Source: Clostridia bacterium | GTDB lineage: Bacteria > Bacillota > Clostridia > Peptostreptococcales > Acidaminobacteraceae | DNA: 64,000 bases | Assembly: GCA_016937975.1 (NCBI GenBank) | Contig: JAFGVN010000138.1 | Coordinates: 1 to 64,000, forward strand | Direction: 5' to 3' | In this document: positions 1 to 8,571 of the stretch, piece after piece | How positions within the stretch are numbered: the first letter of the stretch is position 1 | Layout: each line of letters begins with the position of its first letter | Program-made: the position numbers and the translations under genes | The notes under the pieces: generated by a model | Told to the model about the DNA's origin: nothing | Databases searched by the model: none | Seen by the model: only the letters and a program-made list of their open reading frames with translations

Positions 1-127
1 AGGTTTTTTTGTGATGCAAAAAATAAGCAAAATATAATAATAATGTTTCTGAATAAGCTCTTGATTATTTATAAGATTGCTTATCTATATGCATAAATTG
101 TATTTTTTTCCTAAATCAAACAAAAAT

Positions 128-360
128 AAAAAAATCCCATCCCTGTAAAGGGACGAGATTTACATCACGCGGTTCCACCCTAATTGAATATACCACTCAA
201 TTATCATAAGATATCAGCTTTATCGGGCTTACCCGTCAACTTTTCCATCTACTCAGTTGAATGCTCCAGACCAGTTTTCATACACACTTAATGATTCATT
301 TCCACCATCAGAATCTCTCTAAAATCAGTTTATGTATTACTCATTCCTTCATAGCAAATA
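128..360 (-). promoter_or_regulatory. T-box leader for a gene beyond the left edge
   Basis: Read on the minus strand, the conserved T-box stretch GGGTGGAACCGCG lies at 168-180. It is followed by a terminator whose stem pairs AATCTCGTCCC with GGGATGGGATT (11 pairs, two of them G-U, at about 131-161) and a T-run. Upstream are an AGAGA-type stem I start near 314-320 and a GGTGGAA segment of the kind found in T-box stem I. T-boxes read uncharged tRNA and control aminoacyl-tRNA synthetase or amino-acid genes. The controlled gene lies beyond position 1 and cannot be named. TTC or AAC near position 258 could be the specifier, but I cannot choose between them. Confidence 0.9.
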
Positions 361-388
361 TTATTGTATTTATCATACCACTTCTTAT

Positions 389-961
389 TTATTTGTCAAG
401 GTTATTTCTTCGACACCTTTTTATTACTGTTTCTTTAAAAACTGAATAGTCACCTGAATAAACAAAGGATTCATGATCTGATATTTTAAAAAAACTCAAC
501 CCAACAGATGCTGAGAATCTGCATCCTTTTTCTGTGACATTATCTGTAATAACATTTATAAATTTGTCTTTGAATGTGATATCCAGCCACTGGATGTAAT
601 TCAGGAGCAAAGCATCTGCAACACCATATGCTATGTAGTCTTCGTCTACAACAATGCAACTCAGAAACAAGTATTTTGATATTGGATCATCAAAGGTTTT
701 AATATCCTGTTTTGTTAAGGCCGCATCATTGAATAAACCATTTTTGATTTTATGATATAAAGCCTCATCTATGGCAATTAAATTCATAAATCCCATCAAC
801 CGTTCATCCAAATAACAAGCTCTTACGGTATTGCGATCTTTTAAATACCACTGATAAGTTTCTTCAGCCGAGGTAACAAAAGTTTTATCATAATACTTTT
901 GTTCTAAAACGCACATCTCTTCAAAATCACTTAAAGTAAAATCACTTTTAAATACCATCAT
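389..961 (-). CDS. GNAT-like acetyltransferase, substrate unknown
   Basis: 190 aa. The middle of the protein (about residues 95-125) has a hydrophobic strand, SCIVVDEDY, followed by a YGVADALL helix. This resembles motif A of GNAT acetyl-CoA-dependent N-acetyltransferases. A later segment (TEKGCRFSASVGLSFF) fits the final strand and helix of that fold. The start ATG overlaps the stop of the upstream DUF445 gene in an ATGA, so the two are translationally coupled. It is the last gene of a five-gene operon that begins with the methyltransferase at 3805. Substrate and role cannot be read from the sequence. The family assignment rests on fold-like features rather than a clear catalytic motif. Confidence 0.6.
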   Translation of the reverse strand: MMVFKSDFTLSDFEEMCVLEQKYYDKTFVTSAEETYQWYLKDRNTVRACYLDERLMGFMNLIAIDEALYHKIKNGLFNDAALTKQDIKTFDDPISKYLFLSCIVVDEDYIAYGVADALLLNYIQWLDITFKDKFINVITDNVTEKGCRFSASVGLSFFKISDHESFVYSGDYSVFKETVIKRCRRNNLDK

Positions 962-1545
962 ATAAACTGAATAATAATCCCTTGGGATAGTCCAATCAGC
1001 AGACCTAAAACACCACCTAAATATTCAATGTGTTTGAGTTCTTTCTTGGCAATTTTAAGAATCATGGTCTCAATTTCATCCAGTTGTAGTGTACCAATTT
1101 TTTCTTCCACCATTTTTGAAACACTGATACTCGTTGTTGCTTTATGAACAAGTTTTTCTGTCATTTCATCTAAAATTCCTTCACCTTGCTGATCAATGAT
1201 ATCTTCAATGTATTTTTTAATCATGCCTGAAAAAGCTGATGGCATAAAACTCGGTAATTTGCCTTCGGTCAAAGCAATTATTTTTACTTTTAGCAGTTCC
1301 AGTATTTCTGTTTTATCAGCACCTTCAATTAATTTATCCATGATTTCATCGACTGAGAGTAATTCTTGTTCTACCGTTTCACCAATTGATTTTGCGATGT
1401 CATCTCTTCTTTTAGGAATAAGACCTTGAATTTTAAACCCTAAAATTTTTACAGGTTCTAGGGGTCTAAACAACAACTTAATGGCAATAACATTTGTGGT
1501 CCAGCCAATTAATGCACCAATTAATGCTAATACTAATATTCTCAT
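958..1545 (-). CDS. DUF445 family membrane protein (YheB-like, short form)
   Basis: 195 aa. The N-terminus (residues 3-22) is a membrane segment running into TTNVIAIKLLFRP, the characteristic start of DUF445 proteins such as Bacillus YheB. The C-terminal 25 residues form a second hydrophobic segment ending GIIIQFI. The middle is a charged helical region. YheB itself is about twice as long, so this is the compact form with the N-terminal module, a helical domain and the C-terminal anchor. Function is unknown for the family; a role at the cell or spore envelope has been suggested for YheB. Four-base overlaps join it to the genes on both sides. Confidence 0.8.
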   Translation of the reverse strand: MRILVLALIGALIGWTTNVIAIKLLFRPLEPVKILGFKIQGLIPKRRDDIAKSIGETVEQELLSVDEIMDKLIEGADKTEILELLKVKIIALTEGKLPSFMPSAFSGMIKKYIEDIIDQQGEGILDEMTEKLVHKATTSISVSKMVEEKIGTLQLDEIETMILKIAKKELKHIEYLGGVLGLLIGLSQGIIIQFI

Positions 1546-2207
1546 TTTCTCACACTTTCTATTATGAATAGGGAGCCCAAATCCGTTAAAGGTTCCTTTG
1601 TGTAGTCTATTTTCAAATGTCGGTTTTCAATAAAATTTTTGATTTTTTTATAATCAGGATGTTTTGTTATATCTCCACAGAAGAAAATCGCTTCTTCCAT
1701 CCTTATACCGGCACCACCAATAAAACCATAATTCATTCCCTTAAGTTCAATGAATCCAGGCGATATCAAAAGGGCATCAAGATCATGTGCCTTCACAGCC
1801 TTATAAATGCCTTGATCAGAGGTAATAATACTTCGATCATCAATGATTAACGTGGAACACTTTGAATACCCTTGTTTTACAGGAATAATGGTATAATGCT
1901 TTTTTAAATGATGCAACAAGTCTTCATCCACATACTTGGGATGACAGATGATATAAGAACCTACTTTTGCCACATTATATTTGACATTTTCCGGGTAAGC
2001 ATCACCTATAGGCGAACAAACGATACCCTTTAAATCCACTGAAGGCTCTACAAACAATTCTCCATCATAAAAAAGATACAAATCAGGATGATTTTGTACA
2101 GAAGGATAAGCCTTTGTTCCAGAAAACAAATATAGATCATATCCTTTACTCTTAAAATAATTTTGAATGGATTGAGAAGCGTCCTGATTAATGATGACTG
2201 TCTTCAT
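1542..2207 (-). CDS. DUF6873-like protein, possible guanidino-modifying-enzyme (GME) fold
   Basis: 221 aa, soluble, no signal peptide. The segments KQGYSKCSTLIIDD (about 116-129), SITS-type DRSIITSDQGI and NYGFIGGAGIRM (about 163-174) recall a clostridial family described as DUF6873 with a pentein or guanidino-modifying-enzyme-like fold. I did not find the complete Cys/His/Glu triad of active arginine deiminase-type enzymes, so activity is uncertain. The ATG lies 20 bases inside the end of hslO, and the gene runs into DUF445 with a 4-base overlap, so translation is probably coupled across the operon. The family name is from memory of similar proteins and should be treated as moderate. Confidence 0.5.
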   Translation of the reverse strand: MKTVIINQDASQSIQNYFKSKGYDLYLFSGTKAYPSVQNHPDLYLFYDGELFVEPSVDLKGIVCSPIGDAYPENVKYNVAKVGSYIICHPKYVDEDLLHHLKKHYTIIPVKQGYSKCSTLIIDDRSIITSDQGIYKAVKAHDLDALLISPGFIELKGMNYGFIGGAGIRMEEAIFFCGDITKHPDYKKIKNFIENRHLKIDYTKEPLTDLGSLFIIESVRK

Positions 2208-3069
2208 CTAAAGCCTGAATCATATCAGCCAGATCATTTTCATCAAATCTATATTGGGTATTACAGAAATGACATTTTAAAACCGCTTCGTGATCAACCG
2301 CTAATATTTCCTTTAATTCTTCCTTACCAACAGTTAAAAGGGCTCTTGCAATGCGATCTCTTGTACAATCACATTTAAAAGCGATATCAAAGGTATTGGT
2401 AATACGAATTTCCAAATCTGGGAAATAATGCTTCAACAAAGCTTCAGGATCCATTTCTAAATGAACCTGTTCTTCAAAATCAGATAACTTCTCAACAGCC
2501 TTTTCAAAAGCTAACTTTTCCTGGGGTGTTGCATCTGGAAGTGGTTGTATCAATATCCCACCAGCTGCGAGAATCTTTTGATTTTCAGTTTTCACAACAA
2601 GTTTCATACCTGTAGGTTGCTGTTCTGAGTTTCTATAATAAAAAGCAATATCATCATCTATTTCAGCTGTCAACATGTGTGATATGCCGACATAGGGCTC
2701 TTTTAAACCGAAGTCACGAATCACGGTAATATTGCCCCCTAAGCCTATAGCTTCTCCAATCTTACCTTTTTTCATCATGGGCAATTCAGCGTCATTATTA
2801 GAAATGTACCCTTTGATCATACCATTGTAATCTGCTGTAGCCAAAATAGTTTTAATTTGATTTGTACCACCTATCTTTAAGGTTAATACATCTTGATCGT
2901 TTTTTAAAAGTTTACTTAATAAGCTCGTAGCAATTAATGTTCTGCCATATGCAATAGATGAAACTTCACTTGTATGATGTATCTCACAGGCTTCTTGTGT
3001 CATATCTTTTGCTTCAGCCAAATAAACACGAATGTTTTTTCCAACCAAAGCAGACCATATTTTACTCAT
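2188..3069 (-). CDS. hslO: Hsp33 redox-regulated chaperone
   Basis: 293 aa from the ATG at 3069, which follows GGGAGG. A longer reading frame exists upstream but lacks a better ribosome site. Hsp33 is a cytosolic holdase that binds unfolding proteins under oxidative stress when its zinc centre is oxidised. The four zinc ligands are visible as CDC (C233, C235) and CHFC (C266, C269). The N-terminal region SKIWSALVGKNIRVYLAEA and the SSIAYGRTLIATSLL helix are typical. Length matches the family. The start ATG overlaps the methyltransferase stop as ATGAGTAA, and the C-terminal end overlaps the next gene by 20 bases. Confidence 0.97.
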   Translation of the reverse strand: MSKIWSALVGKNIRVYLAEAKDMTQEACEIHHTSEVSSIAYGRTLIATSLLSKLLKNDQDVLTLKIGGTNQIKTILATADYNGMIKGYISNNDAELPMMKKGKIGEAIGLGGNITVIRDFGLKEPYVGISHMLTAEIDDDIAFYYRNSEQQPTGMKLVVKTENQKILAAGGILIQPLPDATPQEKLAFEKAVEKLSDFEEQVHLEMDPEALLKHYFPDLEIRITNTFDIAFKCDCTRDRIARALLTVGKEELKEILAVDHEAVLKCHFCNTQYRFDENDLADMIQALDEDSHH

Positions 3070-3805
3070 TTGGTTTCCTCCCAACAAACAACCAGCGTTC
3101 ACTGGTTGCATCTACTGCTTGTCTTGTGTCTGTATCTAAAATCTCCAACATTTCAAATCCAACTCTTTTTAAGAAACTTTCAATTTGCTCCAAAGGATAA
3201 GCTCTTTGAACATGTGTTTCTTCAAATTTTCTGTAAAATTGCTTTTCTCTCTGAAAAATTGTTAAATCAAATTCCAACAAATTTGTTTCTGGATCAAAGT
3301 AGTTTTCCCAAATAAATGAAATATCATCATTATTTTCAGCAATAACATTTTCTCCTAGTATGATTGAAAGCTTGTAAAATGAGCTCATATCAAAAACAAA
3401 CAATCCACCTGGCTTTAAATATTGAAATACAGTTTTAAATACGGCTTTCAAGTCATTTTCATCAGTAATATAGTTAAAGCCATCACAATAACTGATCACG
3501 CTATCGTATTGGTGAAACAGCTCAAGTTCTGTCATATCTTGTTGAATATAATGTATCTTCAAATGTTTTTCATATGCTTTTTCTTGGGCAATTTCCAGCA
3601 TTTCCTGAGACAAATCTACACCTAGAACTTTGAATCCTTTTTTAGACAAGCGCATGGACATTTCACCCGTGCCACAAGCTAAATCCAAGATATCTTTACC
3701 CTTAAAATTTTCTTTCTTATAAATTGCCATTAAATGTTCAAACCAATCATCGTATGGCGTATTGTGCATTAAAGCATCATATGCTGCTGCAAAGCCTTTG
3801 TACAT
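3062..3805 (-). CDS. Class I SAM-dependent methyltransferase
   Basis: 247 aa from ATG 3805, which is preceded by GGGGTGAAC. The longer frame to 3871 adds 22 residues with no ribosome site and runs into the phoR terminator. SAM-binding motif I is DLACGTGEM at 41-49. An acidic residue closes the next strand (VLGVDLS), and the QQDMTEL and SYCDGFNYI segments follow. This is the common small-molecule methyltransferase pattern of Firmicutes with an F-x-x-x-YD start (FAAAYDALM). Substrate is unknown. It is the first gene of the operon with hslO and may act in the same stress setting, but that is only context. Confidence 0.85.
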   Translation of the reverse strand: MYKGFAAAYDALMHNTPYDDWFEHLMAIYKKENFKGKDILDLACGTGEMSMRLSKKGFKVLGVDLSQEMLEIAQEKAYEKHLKIHYIQQDMTELELFHQYDSVISYCDGFNYITDENDLKAVFKTVFQYLKPGGLFVFDMSSFYKLSIILGENVIAENNDDISFIWENYFDPETNLLEFDLTIFQREKQFYRKFEETHVQRAYPLEQIESFLKRVGFEMLEILDTDTRQAVDATSERWLFVGRKPNE

Positions 3806-3849
3806 AAGTTCACCCCATTTCTGAAACGTAACTATTCTATCACAGAACG

Positions 3850-3879
3850 AAAAAAAAAGAAAGTTGACCACTTTCTTTT
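3850..3879 (-). terminator. Terminator after phoR
   Basis: On the minus strand AAAAGAAAGT pairs with ACTTTCTTTT around a five-base loop and is followed by a long T-run (3850-3858). It separates phoR from the methyltransferase-hslO operon. Confidence 0.85.
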
Positions 3880-3888
3880 AATGTAATT

Positions 3889-5607
3889 CTAAAAATACTT
3901 GGGTAATGTCACCGTGAAAATTGTTCCCTTATCCACTTCACTTTCCACTTGAATAGTTCCTTTCATCGACAAAACAATGTGTTTAACAATGGCTAAACCC
4001 AAGCCTGTACCTCCTACTTTTTTCGATCTTGCCTTATCCACGCGATAAAATCTTTCAAACAGTCGATCTAAATGTTCTTCCGAAATACCAATTCCATCAT
4101 CTTTTACAATGATTTCAAAATTAATAGGTTTTTCTTTAACTTCTATCCAAACGTGGCCACCTTCAGGGGTATATTTGATACCGTTATCAATTAAATTTAT
4201 CAGCATCTGTTTCAACCAAACTTTATTGCCTTTTACCATAGATAACTTTTCAGGTAAATCATAAATGACTTCAATGCTTTTTTTAGAGCCAATATGCTCC
4301 ATTAAATCCTTGATATCTTTCACAATATCATTTAGATCCACATCGCTAAATGGTGTTGTTATATTACTTTTTTCAATATCAGATAAAATTAAAATATCAT
4401 CAATGAGTTGTCTAAGACGTTTTGCTTCAATGTCAATGATGTCAATAAACTTATCACGTATAACCTTTTCATCCGCTGCGCCTTCTTTTAAGGTTTCTAT
4501 AAATCCTTGTATAGATGTCAACGGTGTTTTTAACTCATGGGAAACATTGGCAACAAAATCTTTACGCATGTTTTCAAGTTGTCTCATTTGTGTAATATCA
4601 ACGAAACTCAACAATAATCCCATATTGTTTTGCGTGTGTTCACGGTCCCTTATTACATTTGAAAATACTTTCAAAACACGTTGAGGTTGTTCTAAAGTCA
4701 GCTCAGTTTTTACATTGCCATAGACCGTAAACTTCTCATCAAACATCTCATGTAAGGGGTGATTTTTAAAAGCTTGTATAACATTTTTATGTTTTAAATC
4801 CATTTCAGAAATTTTAAACATCTGTTGAGCAGCCTTATTGATAAACATAATATTTAAATCATTATCTACAGCGATTACACCATTGATCATGCTTTTTAAA
4901 ATTGCATAATTGGTCATATTGGATTCTTTTAATTCATCAATACGTTTATCCAATTCCAAACTCATAATGTTAAAAGATTGAGCCAACTGTCCTATTTCGT
5001 CATTAGAAGAAATATAGACTTGTTCACCAAAATTTCCTCTGGCAATACTTTGTGTTGCTTCTGTCAAGTCCGCTAGAGGACCCGTAAACATATTTAAAAA
5101 TCGAATGCCTAATAAAGTTGCCAACAAAACGCCAGCAAAGGCAGCAATTAAAATATTACCTACAACTTTATCTGTATAAGAGGTTAAGGCCTTCAAAGGA
5201 ATAGAGACCCTTACCACTTTGATAAACTCAGCATCTACAGGGATAGCCACATAGTATCTTTCGTTCTTAACAGAGTCTGAATACCTTTTCGATATCCCAA
5301 CTTCACCATTTAGAGCAATGCGCACTTCAGGACGATTACTGTGATTATCCAAAGTTTGTGCATCAATCTCTGAATCAACCAAAACAACGCCATGACCATC
5401 TATTAAAGTAATTCTTGTATCAATTTGGTCTGACAAGCCTAAAATAAATTTTTCATAATCGGCATGACTATCACCCATTTCAACCAAGTGCTTTATCATC
5501 GTTGCATTTTCGATTAAATTTTCACGTATATTGTCTTCATAATTTGTTTTTAATAATCCAATCGATAGAATTCCTGAGATGACAACACCCAAGCTCACAA
5601 GGAGCAC
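3889..5607 (-). CDS. phoR: PhoR-type sensor histidine kinase
   Basis: 572 aa from a GTG. It has an N-terminal membrane segment, an extracytoplasmic sensor region (about 20-148), a second membrane segment (150-172), HAMP (about 172-225), PAS (about 230-345), and the HisKA H-box VSHELKTPLTS with His near 355. The N-box LINLIDNGIKYTPEGG, DDGIGI and GTGLGLAI complete the ATPase domain. It phosphorylates the response regulator encoded just upstream. The reading frame stays open to an ATT at 5634-5632, which gives a more natural N-terminus (IKRKFILVFV) and sits four bases after AGGTGAG, so the true start may be that ATT. The PhoP box before phoP identifies the pair as a phosphate-starvation system. 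Confidence 0.9.
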   Translation of the reverse strand: MLLVSLGVVISGILSIGLLKTNYEDNIRENLIENATMIKHLVEMGDSHADYEKFILGLSDQIDTRITLIDGHGVVLVDSEIDAQTLDNHSNRPEVRIALNGEVGISKRYSDSVKNERYYVAIPVDAEFIKVVRVSIPLKALTSYTDKVVGNILIAAFAGVLLATLLGIRFLNMFTGPLADLTEATQSIARGNFGEQVYISSNDEIGQLAQSFNIMSLELDKRIDELKESNMTNYAILKSMINGVIAVDNDLNIMFINKAAQQMFKISEMDLKHKNVIQAFKNHPLHEMFDEKFTVYGNVKTELTLEQPQRVLKVFSNVIRDREHTQNNMGLLLSFVDITQMRQLENMRKDFVANVSHELKTPLTSIQGFIETLKEGAADEKVIRDKFIDIIDIEAKRLRQLIDDILILSDIEKSNITTPFSDVDLNDIVKDIKDLMEHIGSKKSIEVIYDLPEKLSMVKGNKVWLKQMLINLIDNGIKYTPEGGHVWIEVKEKPINFEIIVKDDGIGISEEHLDRLFERFYRVDKARSKKVGGTGLGLAIVKHIVLSMKGTIQVESEVDKGTIFTVTLPKYF

Positions 5608-5642
5608 AAATACTAATATAAATTTACGTTTAATAAGCTCAC

Positions 5643-6326
5643 CTACTTAATTTTATAACCAATACCACGAATTGTTTCTATAATCAAAGCATCATCATCT
5701 TCAATTTTCTTTCTTAAATGACGAATATGCACGTCCACTGTACGGGTTTCACCAAAATAGTCATACCCCCATACACGATCCAACAGAGCATTTCTCGATA
5801 GCACCTTACCTCTATTTTCTGCTAGATATTCAAGCAGTTGATATTCTTTTAATGTAAGTTTAACGACTTCTCCAGACTTCTTTACTTCATGTTTTTCATG
5901 ATCGATTTCCAAATCTCCAATGGAAATCAAAGCAGGTGCATCTGATGTTGTTTCTTTCATATAACGTCTAAAAACGACTTTTATTCTTGTCATTAATTCG
6001 CGAACCGAAAAGGGTTTTGTAATATAATCATCCGCACCAATTTCCAAACCCAAAATTTTATCTGTTTCATGTCCCTTTGCTGTTAACATGATAATTGGAA
6101 TATCTTTTGTTCGATCTTTGTTTTTCAACTTATTACAGATATCAATACCATCAATACCAGGTAACATTAAATCCAATAAAATTAAATCTGGCAATTCATT
6201 AATTGCTTTATTCAAACCGTCATGACCATCCATTGCCACACTAACTTCATAACCATTGTTCTCAACATTAAATTTTAATAATTCAACGATATGATCGTCA
6301 TCTTCGATAATGAGTATTTTTTTCAT
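5643..6326 (-). CDS. phoP: PhoP/PhoB-type response regulator
   Basis: 227 aa, OmpR family. The receiver domain has the acidic cluster EDDD at 8-11, the phospho-acceptor D52 in LLDLMLPG and the TAKG lysine. The C-terminal winged helix (about 130-227) has RTVDVHIRHLRKKIE and ends IRGIGYKIK. The start ATG follows GGAGG by six bases. PhoR is transcribed 9 to 36 bases downstream, depending on its start. Three TTAACA hexamers with an 11-bp step lie 55-82 bases upstream and match the binding pattern of the Bacillus PhoP protein, so the regulator probably controls its own operon. This is the sequence-based reason to prefer PhoP over other OmpR regulators. Confidence 0.93.
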   Translation of the reverse strand: MKKILIIEDDDHIVELLKFNVENNGYEVSVAMDGHDGLNKAINELPDLILLDLMLPGIDGIDICNKLKNKDRTKDIPIIMLTAKGHETDKILGLEIGADDYITKPFSVRELMTRIKVVFRRYMKETTSDAPALISIGDLEIDHEKHEVKKSGEVVKLTLKEYQLLEYLAENRGKVLSRNALLDRVWGYDYFGETRTVDVHIRHLRKKIEDDDALIIETIRGIGYKIK

Positions 6327-6369
6327 AGATCCTCCATTTAGTTTTCTATGTTAAGATTACTAAACACCT

Positions 6370-6408
6370 GTAGCAATTCATGTTAACTTCATGTTAAATT
6401 TCTGTTAA
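6370..6408 (-). promoter_or_regulatory. PhoP box upstream of phoPR
   Basis: On the minus strand TTAACA occurs at 6403-6408, 6392-6397 and 6381-6386, exactly 11 bp apart with 5-bp spacers. A degenerate fourth copy (TGCTAC) lies at 6370-6375. Bacillus PhoP binds direct repeats of TT(A/C/T)ACA with this spacing on one face of the helix. A weak -10 (TAGTAAT near 6356-6362) lies between the box and the phoP start, so activation of the operon by its own product is the simplest reading. Confidence 0.85.
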
Positions 6409-6519
6409 CTCATACTTATTTTATCACATACCCAATTTTTTCGCTTGTAATTAGGCTAATCCTACAATGTTATTGTCAATCACCCTATGCACACACTGTA
6501 AAGAAAACAATAATTTTTA

Positions 6520-6547
6520 TAAAAAACACATGATTTCTCATGTGTCA
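6520..6547 (-). terminator. Terminator of the HD-GYP gene
   Basis: ACACATGA and TCATGTGT form a stem around GAAA on the minus strand, followed by TTTTTTATAAAAATT. The stem overlaps the stop codon of the HD-GYP gene. Confidence 0.85.
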
Positions 6548-7564
6548 TTGTATTTTCAAATATTCAATTTCAATATAACCATCATTGGTCAGATCAACTA
6601 ATTTTTCATCTGATTTGATGACTGGACGATAAGGATACAAAGTATCTACATTTTCAATGATACCTAATTGCCCATTATTCAAGATGACTTCCATGCCTAA
6701 GTAACATCTTTTGACTTTATTTAAAAACAACTTTGTGATGTCTGGATCTAATCCACCGCCCATACCTTCATACATTATTTCAAAAACTTGATAAGGATTC
6801 ATTCGGTCTCTATATACACGATTTGAAGTCATTGCATCAAAAACATCAGCTACAGCAACGATTCTAGCATATTCTGGAATATTAATGCCAGACAATTGAG
6901 TTGGATAACCTTTCCCATCAAAACGCTCATGATGATGCAAAACACCTTTCAAAATTTTTTCAGAATAGGCTTTTGACATATTTAAAAGAACAGAACCTAA
7001 AGTAGCATGTGTTTTCATCACTTGAAATTCTCCAGGCGTTAGCTTATCAGGTTTATTTAGAATTTCATTTGGAATATTACACTTTCCAATATCATGCAAC
7101 AATCCAACCAAAGCAATATCTTCGATAAAAGATTGGTCTTTCTCCATCCACTTGGATAATAAGATAGACAACATACAAACTTTAACAGAATGCTCATAGG
7201 TATAGAAATCTGCAGTTTCTATTTGCCAGAGCTGCATTGCCATCTTTTCATTGTTCTCTATTTGTTTCAAAATAGGATCGAGACAATCCTTAACCGCATC
7301 ATATATCTTTAAATTACCTAAGGTGACGGTGTGACATATCGCTTTAAATTTCTCGACAGATTGCCTATATTTATCGTCATTATTTTCAGGACTTTGATTT
7401 ATAGTGGTTTCCAAAACTTGAACACTTTCTAAATCAAGGCGTTGTATCATCTCAATGTGTCTTCGATTAATGATCGCACCATGTGAAATGACTAATTGAA
7501 CACCTCTATATATATTTTCATCTAAGGTCATGCCGACTTGAAGCCGATCAATATTAATTCGCAT
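6545..7564 (-). CDS. HD-GYP domain protein, probable c-di-GMP phosphodiesterase
   Basis: 339 aa from the ATG at 7564 behind GGGAGATGAA. A longer frame to 7624 has no ribosome site. An N-terminal region of about 110 residues resembles the domain that often precedes HD-GYP (MRINIDRLQVGMTLDENIY). The catalytic domain follows: a metal-binding His in YEHSVKV, the LLHDIGK motif, then HHHERFDGKGYP, the GYP signature. ADVFDAMTSNRVYR completes the family pattern. HD-GYP enzymes hydrolyse c-di-GMP to pGpG or GMP in the cytosol. The same window carries a GGDEF protein and a c-di-GMP riboswitch. The gene is monocistronic, with its own terminator overlapping the stop codon. Confidence 0.92.
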   Translation of the reverse strand: MRINIDRLQVGMTLDENIYRGVQLVISHGAIINRRHIEMIQRLDLESVQVLETTINQSPENNDDKYRQSVEKFKAICHTVTLGNLKIYDAVKDCLDPILKQIENNEKMAMQLWQIETADFYTYEHSVKVCMLSILLSKWMEKDQSFIEDIALVGLLHDIGKCNIPNEILNKPDKLTPGEFQVMKTHATLGSVLLNMSKAYSEKILKGVLHHHERFDGKGYPTQLSGINIPEYARIVAVADVFDAMTSNRVYRDRMNPYQVFEIMYEGMGGGLDPDITKLFLNKVKRCYLGMEVILNNGQLGIIENVDTLYPYRPVIKSDEKLVDLTNDGYIEIEYLKIQ

Positions 7565-7751
7565 TTCATCTCCCATCCATACCCATTTAATGATATCATT
7601 ATGAATTGAAAAGAACAATGCCAAACCATTGTATTTAACTCATTAATCGTCACTTTTTATAATATATTTGAAACAATTAAATTGCAATTATCTATACTTA
7701 ACAAAGAAAAAAATAGAATATTACTATAATACCAGTATTATACATTTATCT

Positions 7752-7778
7752 AAAAAAAAAAAAGCACTTTCATGCTTT
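7752..7778 (-). terminator. Terminator of the NYN-LOTUS gene
   Basis: AAAGCATGAAAGTGCTTT folds into a stem on the minus strand and runs into about eleven T residues. The stem starts inside the last codons of the gene. Confidence 0.85.
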
Positions 7779-8513
7779 ATTTTTTAAGCGTCTAATGTAA
7801 ACTGCTTTTGCTGGCGAATTATCATTCGAACGTTCATCAATTGTAAATAATCCAAGATATTTAATCAACTCTCCTAGTTTCTTGAAACCATAGTTTCTAG
7901 GATCAAATTCAGGTGATTTGTTTGCAATTGTTTGACCTACAGTACCTAAATGAGACCAACCATTTTCGTTGGCTGCATCTTCTACAGCGTTGAATAAAAT
8001 ATCCAATAACTGTTTATCCGCAAGTAGTTGTTTCTTGGTCATTCGATTTTGTTTGAAATTACTGCTATTTTCTCTTAAAATTTCAGTATAGACAAATTTG
8101 TCACATGCACCAACAAAAGCCTTTGGTGTCTTCTTTTCACCAAAACCGTAAACCATTAATCCTTCTTCTCTAATTCTAGAAGCGAGTTTTGTAAAATCAC
8201 TATCGCTTGATACAATACAGAAACCATCTAATTTTCCTGTATACAAAAGATCCATTGCATCGATAATCATCGCACTATCTGTGGCATTTTTTCCTACAGT
8301 GTAATCAAATTGCTGTATTGGTTGAATAGCATATTTTAGCAAAACTTCTTTCCAGCTTCCCAAAGAAGGGCTAGTCCAGTTACCATAGATACGCTTAACG
8401 CTAGCAATACCATATGTCGCAACTTCTTCCAATAAACCAGTAATGATTTTAGGAGAAGCATTATCAGCATCGATAAGGACTGCTAATCGTTTATGGAGAT
8501 TATTCTCTATCAT
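7770..8513 (-). CDS. NYN (PIN-like) nuclease domain protein with C-terminal OST-HTH/LOTUS
   Basis: 247 aa. The N-terminal 150 residues are a LabA/DUF88-type NYN domain. The acidic metal-site residues are visible in VLIDADNAS (D15, D17), in TDSAMIIDAMDLLY (about D78, D84) and in IVSSDSDFTKLA (about D103, D105). The C-terminal 75 residues (LLDILFNAVEDAAN to LGLFTID) fit an OST-HTH/LOTUS RNA-binding domain, including the KSPEFDPRNYGFKKLGELI element. This architecture suggests an RNA-processing or RNA-silencing endonuclease, though bacterial members are poorly characterised. The ATG follows a GGAGGGAT ribosome site. Its own terminator closes the unit. Confidence 0.88.
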   Translation of the reverse strand: MIENNLHKRLAVLIDADNASPKIITGLLEEVATYGIASVKRIYGNWTSPSLGSWKEVLLKYAIQPIQQFDYTVGKNATDSAMIIDAMDLLYTGKLDGFCIVSSDSDFTKLASRIREEGLMVYGFGEKKTPKAFVGACDKFVYTEILRENSSNFKQNRMTKKQLLADKQLLDILFNAVEDAANENGWSHLGTVGQTIANKSPEFDPRNYGFKKLGELIKYLGLFTIDERSNDNSPAKAVYIRRLKNKA

Positions 8514-8571
8514 AATCCCTCCTATCTATTTTTGTTTTCTCTATTATTTTACAAGATAATTCACTAAAATA

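Noticed and set aside
1196-1429. Plus-strand frames opposite DUF445, DUF6873-like and hslO
   Set aside because: Low-complexity Ser/Ile-rich shadows of real minus-strand genes.
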